DNA of 64,000 bases, from NCBI GenBank assembly GCA_963720885.1, contig CAVRGW010000005.1, forward strand, positions 1,240,001 through 1,304,000, given 5' to 3'. This stretch comes from DATLLN01 sp963720885. Lineage in GTDB: Bacteria; Actinomycetota; Thermoleophilia; Gaiellales; JAICJC01. Within the stretch, counting starts at the first letter, position 1, and every line of letters begins with the position of its first letter. Below are positions 59,734 to 64,000 of the stretch, piece after piece. The translations under genes were made by a program, and so were the position numbers. The notes under the pieces were generated by a model, which was given only the letters and a program-made list of their open reading frames with translations, made no database searches and was not told the DNA's origin.

Positions 59734-61137
59734 TCACAGCTCGGAGAGCGGGAAGGACCGCGCTCGGCGCGGCGGCACCAGGAAGTTCTGGCGGTGGGTA
59801 GTCGTCAGCACGGAGTTGATCCCCTGCCCGCGATCCTTGGGCCGCAGCGGGATCCGCGTGCCGTCGGGCATCTGGCCGTCCATCGCCCGCCGCACCCGGC
59901 GGAAGTCGTCGCTGGTCGGGTGGAACACGACGAAGTGCAGACCGGCGGCCGGCTCGTCCACCATCGCGTCGGTCTGGGGCCGGCTGCTCCAGGTGAACGG
60001 GTTGTCGAGCGTGTTGAAGTCGGCCCGCTGCGGCACCGCCGTCCCCTTCGGGTAGCGCGTGCCGTCGGGGCCGACCGCATCCGCGGCCAGTCGCGACGCC
60101 GGCTGCAGCGACGCGCTGTGCCCGATCGACCGGTGCTTCGCGAAGTCGTTGCTGTTGGTCTCCACGGTGGCGACGTTCTCCCTACCCTGTGGCACCGTCA
60201 GCACGCCCGGCGCCGCCTTCTGCTCGGGCTTGAAGATGCTGGAGACCCGCTGGCCGTGATCGAAGATCAGGTACCAGCCCTCCAGATCCTGGGTGATGTG
60301 CGACAGGTGCATGGTGGTGCCCTGCTTGAAGTACCCGCCGGCCCGCCGGTCGGCGTAGCCGAGGGTTTCGATATTGGCGATCCGGGCCGGGCCGAGCGAT
60401 GCCTTCTGCGTCGACGTGAAGCCGAGGAACAGCTCGGCCGAGTCGGGGATCAGTGACGCGCCGCCGACGCCCGCCGCCATCGCCATCTTCTTGGGCAGGC
60501 TGGTGCCGCCGTCGAACCCGCCGCCCACGAACCCCCGGCGGATGCTGGTCGGCTTCCAGAAGTCCAGCTTGGTGACCAGCGCGTCCGAGCCCTGGCGGAT
60601 CGCGTCCAGGCTGTCGCTGCGCAGCAGGATGACGGCATCGTTCGCCTCCAGGATGGTCGCCTCGGGATCGCTCTGGAACCGCTCGGCGTCCTCGATCACG
60701 CGCACCTCGCGGCCGGCCGCCTTCGACGCCCGCAGGTCGACCGGCACGTGCTCTGCGGCCTGCTTCGGCACGAACCGGCGCAGGTACGGGAGGCCCCAGG
60801 CCACGGTGATGCCGAGCCCCGCGGGAGTCGCCGGGAACGATGACTCGAGGTCGGCCAGCGCGGCCGCCAGGGCGCTCCGCGCGTCGGCGACGTCGCCCGG
60901 CGACACGTCGAGCTCGAGCGTCACCACCTGGTGGTGGAGTGGCGGCACGAGTACCTCGACGTGGTTGTCGCGGACGACTCTGACGCCATCCAGGATGTGC
61001 TGCTCCGCGGGCAGGGACGATGCGGGCGCCGGCCGGGCCGGCGCCGACGTCATCTGGTCGACGAGCTCGTACAGCCCGGCCGCGCCGAGCGCCGCGCCGG
61101 CGCCGCCGACGACCAGTTGCTTCCGGGTCAGGCGCAC
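59734..61137 (-). CDS. Secreted DyP-type-peroxidase-like protein
   Basis: 467 residues. The N-terminus LTRKQLVVGGAGAALGAAGL resembles a Tat-type leader, although the twin arginine is only TRK. The body has the ferredoxin-like pattern of DyP peroxidases: VTLELDVSPGD, RRGFVGGGFDGGTSLPKKMA (GxxDG-like), then SIGHSASLQPASRLAADAVG with a candidate heme histidine and LHFVVFHPTSDDFRRVRRAM near the end. It could be a heme peroxidase or an uncharacterised relative. It follows the lipoprotein gene by 3 bases, so they form an operon. Confidence 0.6.
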   Translation of the reverse strand: MRLTRKQLVVGGAGAALGAAGLYELVDQMTSAPARPAPASSLPAEQHILDGVRVVRDNHVEVLVPPLHHQVVTLELDVSPGDVADARSALAAALADLESSFPATPAGLGITVAWGLPYLRRFVPKQAAEHVPVDLRASKAAGREVRVIEDAERFQSDPEATILEANDAVILLRSDSLDAIRQGSDALVTKLDFWKPTSIRRGFVGGGFDGGTSLPKKMAMAAGVGGASLIPDSAELFLGFTSTQKASLGPARIANIETLGYADRRAGGYFKQGTTMHLSHITQDLEGWYLIFDHGQRVSSIFKPEQKAAPGVLTVPQGRENVATVETNSNDFAKHRSIGHSASLQPASRLAADAVGPDGTRYPKGTAVPQRADFNTLDNPFTWSSRPQTDAMVDEPAAGLHFVVFHPTSDDFRRVRRAMDGQMPDGTRIPLRPKDRGQGINSVLTTTHRQNFLVPPRRARSFPLSEL

Positions 61138-61140
61138 GGA

Positions 61141-61815
61141 TCAGCCCTGGTCAGGCTCGACCAGCACCAGGTTGTTCAGCATCTTCACCAGGTCGGCCTG
61201 CACCATCTCGAACGTCAGCGGCTCCGCCACGTGCTGGCTCACCGTGTAGAGCGAGCCGTCGTGCCGCCAGGCGTAGAGCAGGTGCCACTGGTCGGCCCCC
61301 TGGTTCGCCGTGTAGAGCGTCGCCTTGATGTCGCCGGCGGTGACCGCTCCACGGCGGTCGCTGAAGCAGGGCACCGGCGTGCGTACCGTCAGCCCCGCGT
61401 TGATCTGCATGTCGGTGCACATCGGGATGCGCGTCTTGCCCGGGTAGCCGCGGAAGTTGACGTGCACCTCGCCGGTCCCGGTCTCCGACCAGATCTGTGA
61501 GATCAGGTAGCTGCGGTCCTTGGATACCGACACCGTCGCGCCGCCCGCGCCGCCGTAGCTGGCGAACCGCGAGATGTCCTGCGTGATCGGCGACGGCTCC
61601 CACGCCGGGCAGTAGACCGGCGCATCGATCCGGTCGGCCAGCTTCTGCCACTGCGCCCGGTAGTCGCTCGGACACGACGGAGTTGCCGGCGCCGACCGCG
61701 CGGTGGTCTGGGCGTCGCTGGTCGTCTCACCGCCGCAGCCCGCGACCAACAGGCCCGCGAGGGCCAGCGGGATCAGTACACGGACAGCATCCGATAGACG
61801 GGTCGCCTGTGGCAT
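61141..61815 (-). CDS. Putative lipoprotein
   Basis: 224 residues. A lipobox LLVAGC follows a hydrophobic segment (VLIPLALAGLLVAGC), so lipidation at Cys27 is expected. The mature part has several cysteines, SQIWSETGTGEVHVNFRGYP and LYAWRHDGSLYTVSQHVAEP, with no named domain. It is encoded first in an operon with the DyP-like protein and could be its surface partner. Not recognised further. Confidence 0.7.
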   Translation of the reverse strand: MPQATRLSDAVRVLIPLALAGLLVAGCGGETTSDAQTTARSAPATPSCPSDYRAQWQKLADRIDAPVYCPAWEPSPITQDISRFASYGGAGGATVSVSKDRSYLISQIWSETGTGEVHVNFRGYPGKTRIPMCTDMQINAGLTVRTPVPCFSDRRGAVTAGDIKATLYTANQGADQWHLLYAWRHDGSLYTVSQHVAEPLTFEMVQADLVKMLNNLVLVEPDQG

Positions 61816-62049
61816 CTCGACCCGTAAAGGTTACCCACAGCACGTGGGAGTCCGATGTGTCGGCCCGTGCTGTTCGCGGCGGCCTCGTCGGAGGAGCTCC
61901 ATGAGGCCTCCCTGGGCGAGTTGTACGGCGCCTCTGTGCGGTCGGTGCGCAAGGGGCGCCGCGTCTTCGACTGAGGGGCGCGAGCCCTCAACCAGAGCGG
62001 GATATCTGCCGATGTGAAGAGGGAGTCGTCTTCGCGTCTCAGCTCCCCC

Positions 62050-63861
62050 ATGACAACCCGCGTTCGTCTTCTGCTCACGGCGGCACTCGTGTGCGCGACG
62101 GCCCTCGGCCTCGCCGCAGGCAGCCGCATGCCCGGCGCGCGGTCGGACACCGCGGCTCACCTCGCCGACTCGATCGCCGGGCGACTCGTCCAGGCCACGC
62201 CGCGGCAGCGGCGGGCGGTCATCCGGGAGGCGCGCGCGGCCGCCGCGCGGGACGGGGCGAGCGTGGTGATCATCGACGGCGGAGGCGGGGTCGCAGGCCG
62301 GACACGGGTCGTCCCGCGGCCGCTGATCGACGCCATCCGTGGCAGACCCAGCGACAGCCGGATCGCGGTGCGGAGCTGGGGCGGCGGCGCGCGCGTCGGT
62401 GTCCTCGCGGGTCCGGCTGCCTCCGGTGCCGGCCCGCCGCTCTGGCTGCTCGGCGGCGGCGCAGCGCTGCTCGTCGCACTGCTGCTGGCCGCTGTCGGAC
62501 TACCGCCGGTGCGCCGGCCGTCGACGCCGCGTGCACGGCGGACGGGCCCCGCGACGCCGGCTGCGGTCGAGGCCGCCGTCGCCCGCTACGACCCGCTGAC
62601 CGGACTGCCGAACCGGATGCTCCTGCGGGAGACGGCCGAGGCGGCGATCATCCGCCGTCGCGGCGACGAGCGGGTGTCCCTGCTGCTGTTCGACCTCGAC
62701 GAGTTCAAGGAGGTCAACGACAACCTCGGCCACTTCAGCGGCGACTCGCTGCTGCGCGCTCTGACCGCGCGGCTGGAGCCGCAGATGCCCCACGGCGCGA
62801 TGCTGGCGCGGCTGGGCGGGGACGAGTTCGCCGTGCTGGCGCCGGTCGGGCTGGAGGGCGCGGGCGCCATCGCCACCGCCATCGGCCGGCTGCTCGAGCG
62901 GCCGTTCGCGATCGACGGGATGATGTTGCAGCTCGATGCGAGCATCGGCGTCGCCGTCTGCCCCGATCACGCGCCGGACTTCGAGACCTTGCTCAAGCAG
63001 GCCGACACGGCCATGTACGTGGCCAAGCGCAACCGCACCGGGGTCGAGGTGCACGACGTCGGGCGCGAGCAGCAGCACACGTCGCGTCTGGCGCTGGCCG
63101 CCGACCTGCGGCGGGGCATCGACGCCGGCGAGCTCACGCTGGAGTACCAGCCGCAAGCCGAGCTGCGTGGCGGCATCTGCGGCGTGGAGGCGCTCGTCCG
63201 CTGGGAGCACCCCGAGCGCGGCCGGATTCCGCCCGACCAGTTCATCCCGCTCGCCGAGCGCAGCGGGCTGATCCGGCTGCTGACCATGTCGGTGCTCGAG
63301 CAGGCGGTCGCACAGTGCAAGCGGTGGCTGGACGAGGACGGCATCCGCCTGCCCGTCTCGGTCAACCTCTCGACCCGCGACCTGATCGACGCCGACCTGC
63401 CGGCGCAGATCTCGCGCACCATCGACCGCGCCGGCCTCGATCCCTCGCTGCTCGTGGTCGAGATCACCGAGAGCGTGCTGATGGCCGACCCGACCCGCTC
63501 ACAGGAGATCGTGTCGCGGATCGGCGCCCTCGGCGTCGCGGCGGCGATCGACGACTTCGGCAGCGGATATTCCTCGCTCGCCTACCTGAAGCGGCTGCCG
63601 GTGCAGGCGCTCAAGATCGACCAGACGTTCGTCTTCAACATGACCAGCGACTCGCAGGACATGAAGATCGTGCAGGCGATCGTCGACCTGGCCCACAACC
63701 TCGGTCTGCGGGTGATCGCGGAGGGTGTGGAGACGCTCGAGGCGTGGGAGCGCCTGGGCGATCTGGGCTGTGACGAGATCCAGGGATTCGCGCTCTCCCG
63801 GCCACGCTCGTCGCCCGACCTGGTGCGCTGGCTGCGCGAGCGCGAACGCCTGGCCGCCTAG
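62050..63861 (+). CDS. Membrane GGDEF-EAL cyclic-di-GMP protein
   Basis: 603 residues from ATG 62050 (a GTG at 62014 is in frame but overlaps a possible promoter). TM1 at the N-terminus (RVRLLLTAALVCATALGLAA), a 95-residue external sensor, TM2 (LLGGGAALLVALLLAAVGL). The GGDEF domain has an intact LGGDEFAVLA near residue 256; the EAL domain has GVEALVRWEHPERGRI near 380, and DDFGSGYSSLAYLKRLPVQA later. Both active sites look complete, so it may make and degrade c-di-GMP. C-di-GMP commonly represses motility, and the gene lies some 20 kb from the flagellar island. Confidence 0.92.
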   Translation: MTTRVRLLLTAALVCATALGLAAGSRMPGARSDTAAHLADSIAGRLVQATPRQRRAVIREARAAAARDGASVVIIDGGGGVAGRTRVVPRPLIDAIRGRPSDSRIAVRSWGGGARVGVLAGPAASGAGPPLWLLGGGAALLVALLLAAVGLPPVRRPSTPRARRTGPATPAAVEAAVARYDPLTGLPNRMLLRETAEAAIIRRRGDERVSLLLFDLDEFKEVNDNLGHFSGDSLLRALTARLEPQMPHGAMLARLGGDEFAVLAPVGLEGAGAIATAIGRLLERPFAIDGMMLQLDASIGVAVCPDHAPDFETLLKQADTAMYVAKRNRTGVEVHDVGREQQHTSRLALAADLRRGIDAGELTLEYQPQAELRGGICGVEALVRWEHPERGRIPPDQFIPLAERSGLIRLLTMSVLEQAVAQCKRWLDEDGIRLPVSVNLSTRDLIDADLPAQISRTIDRAGLDPSLLVVEITESVLMADPTRSQEIVSRIGALGVAAAIDDFGSGYSSLAYLKRLPVQALKIDQTFVFNMTSDSQDMKIVQAIVDLAHNLGLRVIAEGVETLEAWERLGDLGCDEIQGFALSRPRSSPDLVRWLRERERLAA

Positions 63862-63911
63862 CCGCGTCGCAAGGCGGCGCAGGGCAGCGCCGTTTGCGAG
63901 AGAATCGTCCG

Positions 63912-64000
63912 ATGGCGACTCGAGAGGCAACCTATGCGCAGGAGCCGACCTGGCACGCGGAGCAGCCGCGACTGCGCGCTCCGCACCTGGTGTTGCAGTG
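63912..64000 (+). CDS. N-terminal fragment of an unidentified protein (continues past the window)
   Basis: The ATG at 63912 opens a frame that runs to the window end (MATREATYAQEPTWHAEQPR, then LRAPHLVLQ). Only 29 codons are visible, too few to identify it; membrane segments could follow. No strong ribosome binding site is seen. Confidence 0.4.
   Translation, partial: MATREATYAQEPTWHAEQPRLRAPHLVLQ

Noticed and set aside
61836..61850. CCCAC-AGCAC-GTGGG hairpin as a regulatory site before the lipoprotein gene
   Set aside because: A 5-bp stem in GC-rich DNA is expected by chance and nothing else supports it.
1..64000. tRNA, rRNA, integrase or transposase genes marking an island boundary
   Set aside because: None was recognised on either strand; the flagellar genes appear to be core chromosome.

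Overview
The window is GC-rich DNA with GTG/TTG starts, dense ATGA overlaps and a WhiG/FliA-type sigma factor, which suggests a motile actinobacterium. The gene mix (allene-oxide-cyclase-like secreted protein, GH9 enzyme, DUF1707 protein, high-GC intergenic palindromes) makes a Thermoleophilia-like lineage plausible, but this is inference and not proven by the sequence.

Positions 1-42700 hold an almost complete flagellar and chemotaxis island. After the 3' end of a TPR gene come flaG-fliD-fliS-fliT, then one long operon flgB-flgC-fliE-fliF-fliG-fliH-fliI-cheW-cheB-cheA-cheC-cheD-fliM-fliY-cheY. Next are fliJ-lytic transglycosylase-fliK-flgD-TIGR02530-flgE-flbD and motA-motB-fliL-fliN. The flagellar sigma factor gene (minus strand) is followed by the export genes fliO-P-Q-R-flhB and flhA-flhF. 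Three flagellin genes surround a peptidoglycan hydrolase. The minus-strand block flgF / flgG-flgJ-flgN-flgK-flgL-fliW-csrA-fliC3 leads back toward them. Eleven sites share a 4-base -35 element, an exact 15-base spacer and a GNCGATNA -10 element. They sit before nearly every flagellar operon, so FliA probably drives the whole system, early genes included. Two flagellin leaders carry hairpins with an NGGA loop, which fits CsrA control antagonised by FliW.

About a dozen otherwise well-conserved genes in the island (cheA, cheC, cheD, fliM, fliY, fliK, flhA, flgK, two flagellins and others) are broken by single-base shifts, and flhB has an in-frame TAG. The breaks cluster at about 11.2-15.3 kb and 28.5-35.6 kb. 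Local sequence error is the simplest explanation, but decay cannot be excluded.

Positions 42700-64000 are general chromosome: a GNAT acetyltransferase, isocitrate dehydrogenase, an MFS transporter fused to a cyclic-nucleotide-binding domain, and a tightly overlapped operon of ECF sigma factor, 88-residue protein, cytoplasmic subtilase and GAF protein. Then come a cyclodeaminase-like protein, a D,D-carboxypeptidase, threonine ammonia-lyase, an FAD-linked oxidase, an allene-oxide-cyclase-like exported protein, an amine-oxidase-type flavoenzyme, a GH9 glycosidase, an aldo/keto reductase with a saccharopine-dehydrogenase-like enzyme, a DyP-like secreted protein with a lipoprotein, and a GGDEF-EAL protein. 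No rRNA, tRNA, CRISPR array, transposase or integrase was recognised.
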